A stretch of 64,000 bases of DNA from JAVJSD01 sp040219575 (GCA_040219575.1 JAVJSD010000021.1:1-64000), one strand, 5' to 3'. Counted from the stretch's first letter, positions 40,923 to 50,323 are shown. A program made the numbers and translations. The notes: generated by a model not told the origin, from the letters alone.

Positions 40923-42020
40923 ATGGTATTGCACACACGCACATTGTTGGCCGCGCTGGCGCTGATGGCGCTTGCCGCGCCGTTGCTGGCCGCCGACTTG
41001 GCGAAGGGTTTGAAGAAAGGATCGGTCGAGTTGAAGGCCGCCGGCCCGCTGTCGTTCGGCCCGGAAGGAATTTTGTTCATCGGCGATCCGGAAGCGGCCG
41101 CCATCTACGCCGTCTCGACGGGCGACACCAAGGGCGATCCCAGCAGCGTGAAGCTGAACGTCGACCAGATCGACGCCAAGGCGGCCGCCGCGCTGGGCAC
41201 CAAGGCCAGCGAGATCCTGATCAACGACATGGCGGTCAATCCGCTCAGCGGCAACGTGTACCTCTCCGTCTCGCGCGGCCGCGGTCCTGATGCGTCGATC
41301 GCCGTGCTCAAAGTCGACGCCAAGGGAGAGATCGCCGAGGTTTCGTTGAGCGACGTGCCGATGTCGAAGTCGGCCATCCAGAACGCCCCGGCGCCCGGCG
41401 GCAGCGGCCGCGATAACCAGCGGGCCATGTCGATCACCGACCTCGAATTCGCCGACGGCCGGCTGATCGTGGCGGGCCTCTCGAACGAGGAGTTCGCCTC
41501 GTCGTTGCGTTCGCTCGACTTCCCCTTCCAAGAGAAGGCCGACTCGGCCAGCGTCGAGATCTTCCACGGCGCCCACGGCCGCGTCGAGACGCGCTCGCCG
41601 GTTCGCACGTTCACGACCTACGAAATCGCCAAGCAGCCGCACGTGCTGGCCGCCTACACCTGCACGCCGCTGGTGAAGTTTCCGCTCGACCAGCTGAAGT
41701 CGGGCGCCAAGGTGACCGGCGTGACGATCGCCGAACTCGGCAACCGCAATCGCCCGCTCGACATGTTCGTGTACAGCAAAGGCGGCGAGGACTTCATTCT
41801 GATGGCCAACAGCGCCCGCGGCGTGATGAAGATCTCGACCAAGGACGCGGAGCGCGACTCCGGCATCGCCGAAAAGATCTCCGGCACGGCCGGCCAGACG
41901 TACGAGACGATCGAGTCGCTGCAAGGCGTCGAGCAACTCGACCGCCTGAACAAGACCAGCGCGCTGATCCTGGCGCGTGACGACTCGGGCCTGAACCTCC
42001 GCACGATCGAACTGCCGTAG
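40923..42020 (+). CDS. Secreted protein, possible beta-propeller
   Basis: A 365-residue exported protein (signal MVLHTRTLLAALALMALAAPLLAA). The mature part has repeated strand blocks such as LSFGPEGILFIGDPEAAAIYAV, NDMAVNPLSGNVYLSVSRG and FVYSKGGEDFILMANSARG, which recall SMP-30 or NHL-like propellers. No catalytic motif is seen. The ATG at 40923 starts the signal peptide. A REPIN and a strong terminator follow the stop, so it ends a transcript. Confidence 0.7.
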   Translation: MVLHTRTLLAALALMALAAPLLAADLAKGLKKGSVELKAAGPLSFGPEGILFIGDPEAAAIYAVSTGDTKGDPSSVKLNVDQIDAKAAAALGTKASEILINDMAVNPLSGNVYLSVSRGRGPDASIAVLKVDAKGEIAEVSLSDVPMSKSAIQNAPAPGGSGRDNQRAMSITDLEFADGRLIVAGLSNEEFASSLRSLDFPFQEKADSASVEIFHGAHGRVETRSPVRTFTTYEIAKQPHVLAAYTCTPLVKFPLDQLKSGAKVTGVTIAELGNRNRPLDMFVYSKGGEDFILMANSARGVMKISTKDAERDSGIAEKISGTAGQTYETIESLQGVEQLDRLNKTSALILARDDSGLNLRTIELP

Positions 42021-42031
42021 GCGGTTTTGAT

Positions 42032-42098
42032 GGTCGACGGACCTGCCTGTCCGTCGTGAGGGAGCTTAGGAATCGACGGACGTCGACGTCCGTCGTAC
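42032..42098. repeat. REPIN-like doublet, GACGGAC core
   Basis: GTCGACGGACCTGCC then TGTCCGTCG on the left and CGACGGACGTCGACGTCCG and TCGTAC on the right. It matches the doublet at 38556-38629 and lies just after the secreted-protein stop, before the terminator. Confidence 0.75.
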
Positions 42099-42111
42099 GA
42101 AGGTTCGTTGC

Positions 42112-42147
42112 CGGGCCCTCGACGCTGCCGCGTCGAGGGCCCGTTTT
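42112..42147 (+). terminator. Intrinsic terminator
   Basis: CGGGCCCTCGACG, loop CTGCCG, CGTCGAGGGCCCG and then TTTT. This is a perfect 13-bp stem 91 bp after the secreted-protein stop at 42020. Confidence 0.9.
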
Positions 42148-42161
42148 ATCGACGATCAACT

Positions 42162-42264
42162 TCGTTTTACGACAAGCCGAAGGCGACGGCGTGCGCACGA
42201 CGTCGCACAAGCTGGAAACGTTGCGGCAATGATCCGCCAACGCCTGCGGCTTGCCGATAAACGC
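42162..42264. repeat. Family A palindromic element, single copy (reverse orientation)
   Basis: TCGTTTTACGACAAGCCGAAGG begins and CCTGCGGCTTGCCGATAAACG ends the core, with GTGCGCACGAC, AGCTGGAAACG and GTTGCGGCAATGATCC between. It is a standard reverse copy, lying between the terminator and the start of the next gene (42299). Confidence 0.9.
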
Positions 42265-42298
42265 TGCAAAAACGAGTCATTTTCGACCAGAATCCGCC

Positions 42299-43477
42299 AT
42301 GACACCAAACCCGCTCTGTTCATCGATCGCCTGCGTGTTGTTCGTCGCTTCGCTTTCTTCGCTGGCGGCCGAGGAGCAACCTTTGAAGTTCTCTGTCACC
42401 GGGGGGAAGGCGTCGAGCGTTGCGGTGCGGGGCTGGAGCCCGGTCGAGTTGGAGATGCTGCGCGCCGCGGGCGAGGCGAAAACGCTGCCGGAGGGACTGC
42501 TGCGGGTGTATGTGGCGAGCGAACAGAACGCCCGCGAAGACAAGGCGATTCCCCTGTTCGGCGGCACGGCGCTTGTCGACGACGCGGTCGTCTTTCGCCC
42601 CCGCTATCCGTTTCTGAAGGGCCTGGCGTATCGGGCCGCCGTCCGCCGCGGCGCCTTGTCGAAAAGCGACGCGGAGAAGGCCAAACCGGTCGAGCATGTC
42701 TTTTTCTTTCCCGAGCCGCTCAGCAAACCGACCACCGAACTTCGCGTGGTCTACCCCAGCGGCGAGGTGCTGCCGGAGAATCAACTCAAGTTCTACCTGC
42801 ACTTCTCCGCGCCGATGAGCCGTGGAAATATCTATCGCCACCTGCATCTGCTCAAGGAAGATGGTGAAGAAGTCGACCTGCCGTTTCTGGAGCTTGGCGA
42901 GGAACTGTGGGATTCCTCGGGCCAGCGATTGACCGTGTTGTTCGATCCCGGCCGCATCAAGCGCGGGCTTAAGCCGCGTGAGGAAGTCGGGCCGGTGCTG
43001 GAAGAAGGCAAATCGTACACGTTCGTCGTCGACCGCGAGTGGCTTGATGCGCAGGGTCAACCGCTTGTTCGCCCGTTCCGCAAGTCGTTCAAATCCGCCG
43101 CCCCCGACGATGTGCAGCCCGACGTCAAGCGTTGGAAGGTCGAAGCTCCCGTCGCCGAAACGCGGCGACCGCTGACCGTCGCGCTGGGCGAACCGCTCGA
43201 CCACGCCATGCTGCACCGCGTGCTTTCGGTGCGCGATTCCGAAGGTGAGTTCCTCGCGGGTGAAGTCGCCGTCGATCGCGGGGAGACGCGTTGGCGGTTT
43301 ACGCCGGAATCGGCGTGGAAGGCGGGCGCCTATGCGGTCGTCGTCGCCACGACGCTCGAGGACCGCGCCGGCAACAGCCTCGGCCGCCCCTTTGAAGTCG
43401 ACATCTTCAATAAGGTCGACAAGACAATCGACACGCCGACCGTGGCGATTCCGTTCAACGTCGGCTCGGTCCGATAG
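42299..43477 (+). CDS. Secreted protein with Ig-like domains
   Basis: A 392-residue exported protein (signal ending SLAAEEQ). It contains beta-rich blocks such as LRVVYPSGEVLPENQLKFYLHFSAPMSRGN and LTVALGEPLDHAML, which look like bacterial Ig-like (SbsA/Big_5-type) domains, with the F-S-x-P-M motif. FTPESAWKAGAYAVVVATTLEDRAGN is the classic end strand of such a domain. It could be a surface or adhesion protein. No enzyme motif is seen. It is upstream of the ParDE pair in the same direction. Confidence 0.7.
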   Translation: MTPNPLCSSIACVLFVASLSSLAAEEQPLKFSVTGGKASSVAVRGWSPVELEMLRAAGEAKTLPEGLLRVYVASEQNAREDKAIPLFGGTALVDDAVVFRPRYPFLKGLAYRAAVRRGALSKSDAEKAKPVEHVFFFPEPLSKPTTELRVVYPSGEVLPENQLKFYLHFSAPMSRGNIYRHLHLLKEDGEEVDLPFLELGEELWDSSGQRLTVLFDPGRIKRGLKPREEVGPVLEEGKSYTFVVDREWLDAQGQPLVRPFRKSFKSAAPDDVQPDVKRWKVEAPVAETRRPLTVALGEPLDHAMLHRVLSVRDSEGEFLAGEVAVDRGETRWRFTPESAWKAGAYAVVVATTLEDRAGNSLGRPFEVDIFNKVDKTIDTPTVAIPFNVGSVR

Positions 43478-43557
43478 ACACACTTGCGAAGAAAGCGAAA
43501 AACTCCGACGGTTGCTGGAATGTCTTGAAACCCGTTTGCTTCAGGAGTTTACCTTCG

Positions 43558-43797
43558 ATGAGCTATTCATTTCCTCCCGACGTGCGGCAGCTCGTCGACC
43601 TGAGGCTGTTGAGCGGCCAATACGGCAGTGAAGACGATGTGCTCCGTGACGCTTTACGGGCGCTCGTCGAAGAGGACGAGGATCTGGCCGCAGTGCGTGA
43701 GGCGATCGCCGCCTGGAGGGCGGGCGACAAGGGTACACCGCTGGCGCAGGCGATTGACGAAATCCGGCGCGCCGTTGAGACCGAGGATCGTCGGTGA
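43558..43797 (+). CDS. ParD-like antitoxin
   Basis: A 79-residue protein with an N-terminal ribbon-helix-helix-like start (SYSFPPDVRQLVDLRLLSGQYGSEDDVLRDALRAL), which suits DNA binding and toxin neutralisation. The acidic tail would bind the toxin. CAGGAG precedes the ATG. It overlaps the next gene by 4 bp (GTGA). The pair probably represses its own promoter, as ParD-ParE systems do. Confidence 0.82.
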   Translation: MSYSFPPDVRQLVDLRLLSGQYGSEDDVLRDALRALVEEDEDLAAVREAIAAWRAGDKGTPLAQAIDEIRRAVETEDRR

Positions 43798-44147
43798 CCT
43801 ACCAGGTTGTCCTGCAACGGCATGCCAAGCAAGATTTGCAGGAGGCGTACGACTCGGCGGCACAGCAGGCGCCGTTGCCTGCCGCTCGCTGGCTGAGCCG
43901 GTTTGAAGCGGCTCTCAACTCGCTTCAGCGAAATCCAACTCGTTGCCCTCTCGCTCGTGAAGACCAGAGACTCGATGTTGAGTTGCGAGAGCTTCATTTC
44001 GGAAGGCGGCCGTTCGTTTATCGCGTGATCTTCACGGTCGATGGAGAGTTCGTGCGAATCCTTCGGATTCGTCGAGCGCAACGACGCTTCCTTACGCGAC
44101 AGCAAATCGAAGACGCCCTCGGGCGTGAAGACGATCACGGCCCGTAG
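43794..44147 (+). CDS. RelE/ParE-family toxin
   Basis: A 117-residue protein with the ParE-like fold: VVLQRHAKQDLQEAYDSAAQQ, then NPTRCPLAREDQRLDVELRELHFGRRPFVYRVIFTV and VRILRIRRAQRRFL. The R-x-x-Y-R-V-I-F motif and the final basic strand are the family's. ParE toxins poison gyrase and RelE toxins cut mRNA; which applies here is not clear. It starts with GTG overlapping the antitoxin stop. Confidence 0.85.
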   Translation: MTYQVVLQRHAKQDLQEAYDSAAQQAPLPAARWLSRFEAALNSLQRNPTRCPLAREDQRLDVELRELHFGRRPFVYRVIFTVDGEFVRILRIRRAQRRFLTRQQIEDALGREDDHGP

Positions 44148-44186
44148 CGAGTGATCGAGGGATGGCGACCTTCGAAAACTGACGAC

Positions 44187-45110
44187 TCAGCGCTGCGCCA
44201 GCGCGGCGAAGTCCATCGTCATGGCGACGGCGATGTGCAACGCGGCGCCCATCCAGATGGAGCGCGTCTTGAGGCTCATGAAGCCCAGCACGATTCCCGC
44301 CACGATCGCGCCCAGCGTTTCGGGAATCGGCTTGCCGAAATGGATCATGCAGTAGGGCACGGTCATCACCAGGATGGCGTAGGCCCCCATCGGCCGGCGC
44401 AGCGAATGCACCAGAAAGCCGCGGAAGAAGAACTCCAGCGAGACAAACTGAATCGCGTAGAAGCACTGCCAGGTCCAGAATTGCGGCCAATAGCTCGACG
44501 GGATGCGCGGCAGCAGGCGGGCCATCGGGCCGTCCTCCGCCATGCTGGGCGCCGATTGGCCGCCGGCCTCCGTCGGCTGTGGGAATTGCGACGGTTCGAC
44601 GACCGCGCGAGGCGGCTTCAGAAAGGGATAGGTCGTCTGAAACGCCGCCGTCGTGCTGACGACCAACACGGCGGGAAGCATCACCAGGTACATCCCCAGG
44701 TAAACGTACCAGCAACTCGTCATGCCGCGGAGTTTCGTGCCGTAGTTCGCCGCGCGGTCGCGAAGCACGAGTTTGATCAGCAGCAGCGGCACAGGCCCAA
44801 ACGCCAGCGTCTGCCAGAGCGCCCAGAACACATGCCGCGACAGGGCGGCGTTGCCTGCCGAAGTCATGTCGTCGAGCCATGGCGAAAGCAGCGCCGACGG
44901 CAGCAGGGCGTCGAAACGGCGCAGCATCTCCACCACGGAGTGCAGGCCGGGCATGTAAAACCGCATCGTGAGCAACAACGCCGTCGTGACCAGCACGACC
45001 GCGGGCCGCCAGTCGAAACCCTTCCCCTCCCGCTCCCGCAGGTACTGTCGATGTTCGTCCGCGGCGCGCTGCAGGGGTTCGGCGACAAATCGCCAGGCGG
45101 CATGAATCAC
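44187..45110 (-). CDS. CPBP-family intramembrane protease
   Basis: A 307-residue protein with about seven transmembrane segments. It has the CPBP protease motifs: VSLEFFFRGFLVHSL (an E-x3-R motif with one acidic residue instead of two), CMIHFGKP (FxxxH-like, spaced differently) and LHIAVAMTMD (third histidine). The single-Glu motif is a variant of EExxxR. It lacks the PDZ domain of the gene at 16137-17153. A Ser/Pro-rich loop (~170-210) lies before the active-site helices. It is convergent with the ParDE genes. Confidence 0.8.
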   Translation of the reverse strand: MIHAAWRFVAEPLQRAADEHRQYLREREGKGFDWRPAVVLVTTALLLTMRFYMPGLHSVVEMLRRFDALLPSALLSPWLDDMTSAGNAALSRHVFWALWQTLAFGPVPLLLIKLVLRDRAANYGTKLRGMTSCWYVYLGMYLVMLPAVLVVSTTAAFQTTYPFLKPPRAVVEPSQFPQPTEAGGQSAPSMAEDGPMARLLPRIPSSYWPQFWTWQCFYAIQFVSLEFFFRGFLVHSLRRPMGAYAILVMTVPYCMIHFGKPIPETLGAIVAGIVLGFMSLKTRSIWMGAALHIAVAMTMDFAALAQR

Positions 45111-45187
45111 AGGGCGTCTCGGTTGTTGGCCGGTGTGGGCGAGAACGGTCGGCGGGAGTTTCCAGCGAATCCACTGGGGGGCGACAT

Positions 45188-45218
45188 GCCGGAACGCCCT
45201 TCGGTGGGTCCGGCCTAC
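45188..45218 (-). repeat. REP-like hairpin, GCCGGA core, GTAG foot
   Basis: On the minus strand GTAG then GCCGGACCCACCGAAGGG and CGTTCCGGC. It lies 78 bp upstream of the protease gene's start, between that gene and the PSCyt gene. Confidence 0.6.
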
Positions 45219-45408
45219 TTTGTGCGTCGAAGCAGCCCATTATAGCGGTCATTCCGACGGGGATAGGCGGCTGCCGTGGGACCAGTCGCCGCCGCGAGCG
45301 TCTTTCTGGACACCCCGCCGGGCCTATGATGTAATGGAAGGTGGGCCGGCAATTCACCTCTCCATTCGCCCGATGCCGCCGCAGTTTCCAATCCTCGGGC
45401 CTGACCGC

Positions 45409-48400
45409 ATGCTCCGCGTTTTCGGACCAACGCCGATCGTTTGCGCGCTATTGGCAGTCCTGTTGCTGCCGGCGCTCTCTCCGCGCGCGATCTGGGCGGA
45501 AGAGCCGGCGGCCATCGACTTCAACCGGCAGATTCGCCCGCTGCTGGTCGAGAACTGCCTGGCCTGTCATGGACCGGACGACGAGGCGCGGCAAGCGGGT
45601 CTGCGGCTCGACGACAAGTCGAGCGTGCTGGGACGTCTCGCCTCGGGGGCCGCCGCGGTCGTCCCCGGCGATCCCGGGCGAAGCGAACTGCTGGCTCGCG
45701 TGTCGTCGCAAGACGAATCCCGCCGCATGCCGCCCGCCGACGCGGATCAAAAGCCGCTTGCGCCCGCGCAAGTCGCCCTGCTGCGACGATGGATCGAACA
45801 GGGCGCCCCGTGGGAGACGCATTGGGCGTATCAGCCGCCGCGAAAGGGTGAGCCGCCGCCCATCGAGAACACCGCCTGGCCGCGGAATGCGATCGACCAC
45901 TACACGCTGGCGAGAATGGAAGCGGCTGGTTTGAAACCTACCGAACCGGCGCGGCGCGAAGCGTGGCTGCGGCGGGTGACGTTCGACTTGACGGGCCTGC
46001 CGCCCACGATCGAAGAGCTCGACGCCTTCCTGGCCGACGACTCGCCGACGGCGTATGCAACCGTCGTCGATCGGCTGTTGCGGTCGCCGCGCTATGGGGA
46101 GCGGATGGCGTCGCACTGGCTCGACCTGGCCCGCTACGCCGACACGCACGGCTACCACGTCGACGCCCATCGCGACATGTGGCGGTGGCGGGACTGGGTG
46201 ATCGAGGCCTTCAACAGCAACATGCGATTCGACCGTTTCACCGTCGCGCAATTGGCCGGCGATCTGCTCCCTGATCCGACGCTCGAGCAACTCATCGCCA
46301 CCGGCTTCAACCGCAACGCGATGATCAACTACGAAAACGGATCGATCGCCGAGGAATACCGCACCGAGTACGTGGTGGACCGCGTGGTCACCACGGCGAG
46401 TGTTTGGATGGGGCAGACGATGCTTTGCGCCCGTTGCCACGATCACAAATTCGACAGCTTCTCGCAGCGTGAGTTCTACGCCCTCTACGCGTTCTTCAAC
46501 AACGTGCCGGAGCAGGGCCTCGACGGAACCAACGGCAACGCGGCGCCGCTGATCCCGGCGCCGACGCGCGAGCAAACGTCGCAACGGGCGGCGCTGCGGG
46601 CGAACATCGCGAAATTGGAATCGGAACTCGAGCGCCGGGCCGCCGGACTGTTGCCGCGGCAGCCCGCCTGGGAGCGCGCGTTGCTCGAAGGCGAGGACGC
46701 GCTCTCGGCACCGCCCCGCGACATGTCGCACTATCTCACGCTCGACGAAACGCAGGGCGACAAGGTTCGCGACGCCTGCGACGAAAGCCGGCACGGTGTG
46801 ATACGGGGCGCGCCGATCCGCGTGTCGGGCAAGTTCAACCAGGCGCTGCTATTCACCGGCCAAACGCACATCGATCTGGGCGACGTCGCCGACTACGAGC
46901 GCGACGCCGCTTTCACCGCCGCCGCCTGGGTGTTTCCGACCACCGGCGATTCCACGACGCTCATGGCCCGACTGGCGAGCACGGCCCGCAGTCGCGGTTG
47001 GGAGTGGTCGCTCGAGAATGATCGCATCGTGTTTCGGCTCGTCCACGACGGCGCAGCAAACTCGTTGGAAGTTCGGTCAAAGGGCGCCGTGCCTCGCAAC
47101 GCTTGGCGTCACCTCGCGGTCGGTTACGACGGCTCCGGAGAAGCGGCGGGCGTGTCGATCTTCGTCGACGGCGAACTGGCCGCCGTGGAGATCGTCCACG
47201 ATCAGTTGGATGGTTCGATTCGCAACCGGCAGCCTCTGCTCGTGGGACGGCAAGGAGAAAACGTCGGCGGTTTTCGCGGCATGCTGGACGAGTTGCGACT
47301 TTACGACCGCGCGCTGTCGGCCACCGACGTCGCCCGTCTCGCCGGCGGAGACCCGATTCGAGAGATCGCCCGCACGGCCGTCGACAAGCGAACCGAGTCG
47401 CAGGCGGCGGCGCTGCGAAACTATTTCCTGCGGGAAGACGACTCCTACCTCGCTTCGAGTGAAGAACTCAGCACGACGCGCAAACACCTGCGAAGCCTCG
47501 AAGCGTCGATACCAACCACCATGGTGATGCAGGAGATGGATCCGCCGCGCGAGACGCGTCTGCTGATCCGCGGCGACTACCGTCAGCCCGGCCCATTGGT
47601 GACGCCCGACACGCCCGCCTGCCTGCCGCCCTTTCCCGCGGAGGCGCCGCGCAACCGTCTGGGATTGGCGCAGTGGCTGGTCGATCCCGGCCATCCGCTC
47701 ACCGCCCGGGTCACCGTGAACCACTTCTGGCAAATGATCTTCGGCACGGGTCTGGTCGCCACGTCGGAGGACTTCGGCGTGCGGGGCGAGACCCCGAGCC
47801 ACGGGGAACTGCTTGACTGGCTGGCCGTCGATTTCGTGGAGTCGGGCTGGGACGTCAAACGCCTGCTGCGGATGATGGTGCTCTCGGCCACGTATCGCCA
47901 GTCGGCGGCGGCCCCGCCAGAGTTGCTGGCTCGCGATCCCGACAATCGGCTGCTGGCCCGCGGTCCCCGCCATCACCTGCCAGCCGAGATGGTTCGCGAT
48001 CACGCGCTGGCCTCGGCCGGCCTGCTGCGCGAGCGACTCGGTGGACCGAGCGTCTTCCCCTACCAACCCGAAGGTCTGTGGGAGGAAATCTCCTTCAACC
48101 CCGAGTTGTACACCGCGCAGGTTTATCTGCAGAGCGAAGGGGCCGACGTCTACCGCCGCAGCTTGTACACGTTTTGGAAGCGGACGGCGCCGCCGCCCAC
48201 CCTGTCGATATTCAACGCCCCCAATCGCGAAATCTGCGCCATGCGGCGACCGCAAACCACAACGACGCTGCAGGCGCTGGCGCTCCTGAACGATCCGACG
48301 TTCGTGGAAGCGGCCCGGGTGCTGACCGAGCGGATGCTGAGTGAGGCCGGCGATTCGGCCGACGAGCGGATCGCGTTCGCCTTCCGCCGCCTCACCTCGC

Positions 48401-48606
48401 GCCTGCCGACGCCGGTGGAGACGTCGATTCTGCGACGCGTGCACCAGGAGCAACTCGCCCACTTTCGGGCCCATCCCGATGACGCGCAGCGTCTGCTCAC
48501 GGTCGGCGAGTCGCCGCGCAATCGCCGCCTCGACGACGTCGAACTGGCGTCGTGGACCGTTGTCGCCAGCATGTTGATGAACCTCCAGGAAACGATGATG
48601 AAGTGA
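45409..48606 (+). CDS. PSCyt1-DUF1549-LamG-DUF1553 protein
   Basis: A 1065-residue secreted protein found mainly in planctomycetes. A signal peptide (MLRVFGPTPIVCALLAVLLL) precedes a cytochrome-c-like CxxCH (C50, C53, H54 in CLACHGPDD). DUF1549 follows (~150-400; RYGERMASHWLDLARYADTHGYH). A LamG-like module (~460-640; FTGQTHIDLGD, VDGELAAVEIVHD) leads to DUF1553 (~730-1050; RNRLGLAQWLVDPGHPLTARVTVN). The LamG module lies between the DUF1549 and DUF1553 regions, as in many long members. The function is unproven, but a role in a periplasmic complex with the adjacent DUF1501 protein is suggested by constant pairing. Confidence 0.88.
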   Translation: MLRVFGPTPIVCALLAVLLLPALSPRAIWAEEPAAIDFNRQIRPLLVENCLACHGPDDEARQAGLRLDDKSSVLGRLASGAAAVVPGDPGRSELLARVSSQDESRRMPPADADQKPLAPAQVALLRRWIEQGAPWETHWAYQPPRKGEPPPIENTAWPRNAIDHYTLARMEAAGLKPTEPARREAWLRRVTFDLTGLPPTIEELDAFLADDSPTAYATVVDRLLRSPRYGERMASHWLDLARYADTHGYHVDAHRDMWRWRDWVIEAFNSNMRFDRFTVAQLAGDLLPDPTLEQLIATGFNRNAMINYENGSIAEEYRTEYVVDRVVTTASVWMGQTMLCARCHDHKFDSFSQREFYALYAFFNNVPEQGLDGTNGNAAPLIPAPTREQTSQRAALRANIAKLESELERRAAGLLPRQPAWERALLEGEDALSAPPRDMSHYLTLDETQGDKVRDACDESRHGVIRGAPIRVSGKFNQALLFTGQTHIDLGDVADYERDAAFTAAAWVFPTTGDSTTLMARLASTARSRGWEWSLENDRIVFRLVHDGAANSLEVRSKGAVPRNAWRHLAVGYDGSGEAAGVSIFVDGELAAVEIVHDQLDGSIRNRQPLLVGRQGENVGGFRGMLDELRLYDRALSATDVARLAGGDPIREIARTAVDKRTESQAAALRNYFLREDDSYLASSEELSTTRKHLRSLEASIPTTMVMQEMDPPRETRLLIRGDYRQPGPLVTPDTPACLPPFPAEAPRNRLGLAQWLVDPGHPLTARVTVNHFWQMIFGTGLVATSEDFGVRGETPSHGELLDWLAVDFVESGWDVKRLLRMMVLSATYRQSAAAPPELLARDPDNRLLARGPRHHLPAEMVRDHALASAGLLRERLGGPSVFPYQPEGLWEEISFNPELYTAQVYLQSEGADVYRRSLYTFWKRTAPPPTLSIFNAPNREICAMRRPQTTTTLQALALLNDPTFVEAARVLTERMLSEAGDSADERIAFAFRRLTSRLPTPVETSILRRVHQEQLAHFRAHPDDAQRLLTVGESPRNRRLDDVELASWTVVASMLMNLQETMMK

Positions 48607-48668
48607 GAACCGGCGACAGCAAATACAACAACGAGTCCTGTCCTCTAGGTGGCGTTCTGGAAACAATG

Positions 48669-48731
48669 GTGGCGGAAGTCGCCAGACTTCCGAGAGTTGA
48701 CGTTCATCGGAATTCTGGCGAATTCCGCTAC
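48669..48731. repeat. REPIN-like doublet, GGAAGTC / GGAATTC arms
   Basis: The left arm is GGCGGAAGTCGCCAGACTTCC and the right arm CGGAATTCTGGCGAATTCCG plus CTAC. The left foot is GTGG, the right foot GTAG on the minus strand. It lies between the PSCyt and DUF1501 genes, within the spacer of an otherwise close pair. Confidence 0.75.
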
Positions 48732-48776
48732 GAGAAGGATTAACGGCGCAAGGCGCCGCCCGAAAGCAGTCGAGGA

Positions 48777-50240
48777 ATGTTGAACGACGACCCACACACA
48801 GCGATGCGAAACCGGCTCTCCCGCCGGCAGTTCTTCGGCCGGGCCGGTGGCGGGATCGGCGTCGCCGCGCTGGCTTCGCTGTTGGGAAGCGACGCGCAAG
48901 CCGGCGACTCCCATTCCGAACGCTTCGGCGGGTTGGCCGGCTTGCCGCATTTCACGCCGCGGGCCAGGCGCGTCATCTTCCTGTTTCAATCCGGCGGGCC
49001 GTCGCAGATCGATCTCTTCGACCACAAGCCGCTGTTGGCCAGAAGCCACGGGGAGCAGTTGCCCGAGTCGATCCGGATGGGGCAGTTGCTGACCGGGATG
49101 ACGACCGATCAGAAGGAGAAGCTGGTCACGCGGTCGCGGTTCAAGTTCGCGCGGCACGGCCGCTGCGGCGCGGAGCTCAGCGAGTTGCTGCCGCACACGG
49201 CAGGTGTTGTCGACGACCTGTGCATCGTCAAGTCGCTGCATACCGACGCCATCAATCATGAGCAGGGCATCATGCTGGTGCAGACCGGCAGCCAGCAACC
49301 CGGCCGACCGAGCATCGGCTCGTGGCTCAGCTACGGACTGGGCAGCGAGACGCGCAACTTGCCCGATTTCGTCGTCTTCTCCTCGGGAGCGAGGCCGGGC
49401 GACCAGCCGCTCTCGGGCAGGTTGTGGGGCAGCAGCTTTCTGCCGGCGCGGCATCAAGGCACGAAACTGCGCAGCGCCCGCGACGCCGTGCTGTTTCTGA
49501 GCGATCCTCCCGGCATCGACCGCGCGACGCGGCGCCGCATGCTCGACGGTCTGGCCGAGCTCGAGCAGTTGCAAGCCGAAGCGTACGGTCCGTCCGCTCT
49601 CGACGCGCGTCTCGACCAGTACGAGCGCGCGTTCAACATGCAGCGGGCGATTCCCCAACTGACCAACCTCAGCGACGAACCGCAGCACACTTTCGACCTG
49701 TATGGCGAGCAGGCGAAGCAACCCGGCACGTTCGCGGCGAATTGCCTGCTGGCCCGGCGGTTGATCGAGCGCGGTACGCGGTTCGTGCAGTTGTTCCACC
49801 GCGGCTGGGATCATCACGAGAAGTTGCCCGAGTTCATTCGCCTCAAGTGCGGCGAGACCGACCGCGGTGCGGCGGCGCTGGTCGTCGATCTCAAACAGCG
49901 CGGCCTGCTCGACGACACCCTGGTGGTGTGGGCCGGCGAGTTCGGACGGACGGTCTTCTGCCAGGGGCCGCTCACCGCCGGCGACTACGGCCGCGACCAT
50001 CATCCCCGCAATTTCACCATCTGGATGGCGGGCGGCGGCGTGAAACGCGGAGCGACGATCGGCCGCACCGACGACTATTCGTACAACATCGTCGAGGACC
50101 CGATCCACGTGCACGACCTGCAGGCCACCACGCTGCACCTGCTGGGCATCGACCACGAGCGGCTGACCTACCGCTTCCAGGGCCGCGACTACCGTCTCAC
50201 GGATGTCGCGGGTAACGTGGCCACGAAACTGCTGGCGTAA
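48777..50240 (+). CDS. DUF1501 sulfatase-fold protein (partner of PSCyt protein)
   Basis: A 487-residue secreted protein with a twin-arginine signal (SRRQFFGRAGGGIGVAALASLL). The body is the alkaline-phosphatase-like fold of DUF1501: FLFQSGGPSQIDLFDHKP (~65), DDTLVVWAGEFGRTVF (~378) and GRDHHPRNFTIWMAGGG (~402), with HVHDLQATTLHLLGIDHERL at the end. The metal-ligand Asp and His positions appear kept. The close partner of the PSCyt gene (170 bp upstream, same strand) suggests a shared function. Confidence 0.9.
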   Translation: MLNDDPHTAMRNRLSRRQFFGRAGGGIGVAALASLLGSDAQAGDSHSERFGGLAGLPHFTPRARRVIFLFQSGGPSQIDLFDHKPLLARSHGEQLPESIRMGQLLTGMTTDQKEKLVTRSRFKFARHGRCGAELSELLPHTAGVVDDLCIVKSLHTDAINHEQGIMLVQTGSQQPGRPSIGSWLSYGLGSETRNLPDFVVFSSGARPGDQPLSGRLWGSSFLPARHQGTKLRSARDAVLFLSDPPGIDRATRRRMLDGLAELEQLQAEAYGPSALDARLDQYERAFNMQRAIPQLTNLSDEPQHTFDLYGEQAKQPGTFAANCLLARRLIERGTRFVQLFHRGWDHHEKLPEFIRLKCGETDRGAAALVVDLKQRGLLDDTLVVWAGEFGRTVFCQGPLTAGDYGRDHHPRNFTIWMAGGGVKRGATIGRTDDYSYNIVEDPIHVHDLQATTLHLLGIDHERLTYRFQGRDYRLTDVAGNVATKLLA

Positions 50241-50323
50241 CGACGTCGCGACAGCGGCCGCGAGGTTGACGGTCTCCCACCACGGATCGAGAATGGATCC
50301 GGAACCAGATGAAGAGGCAGGCC

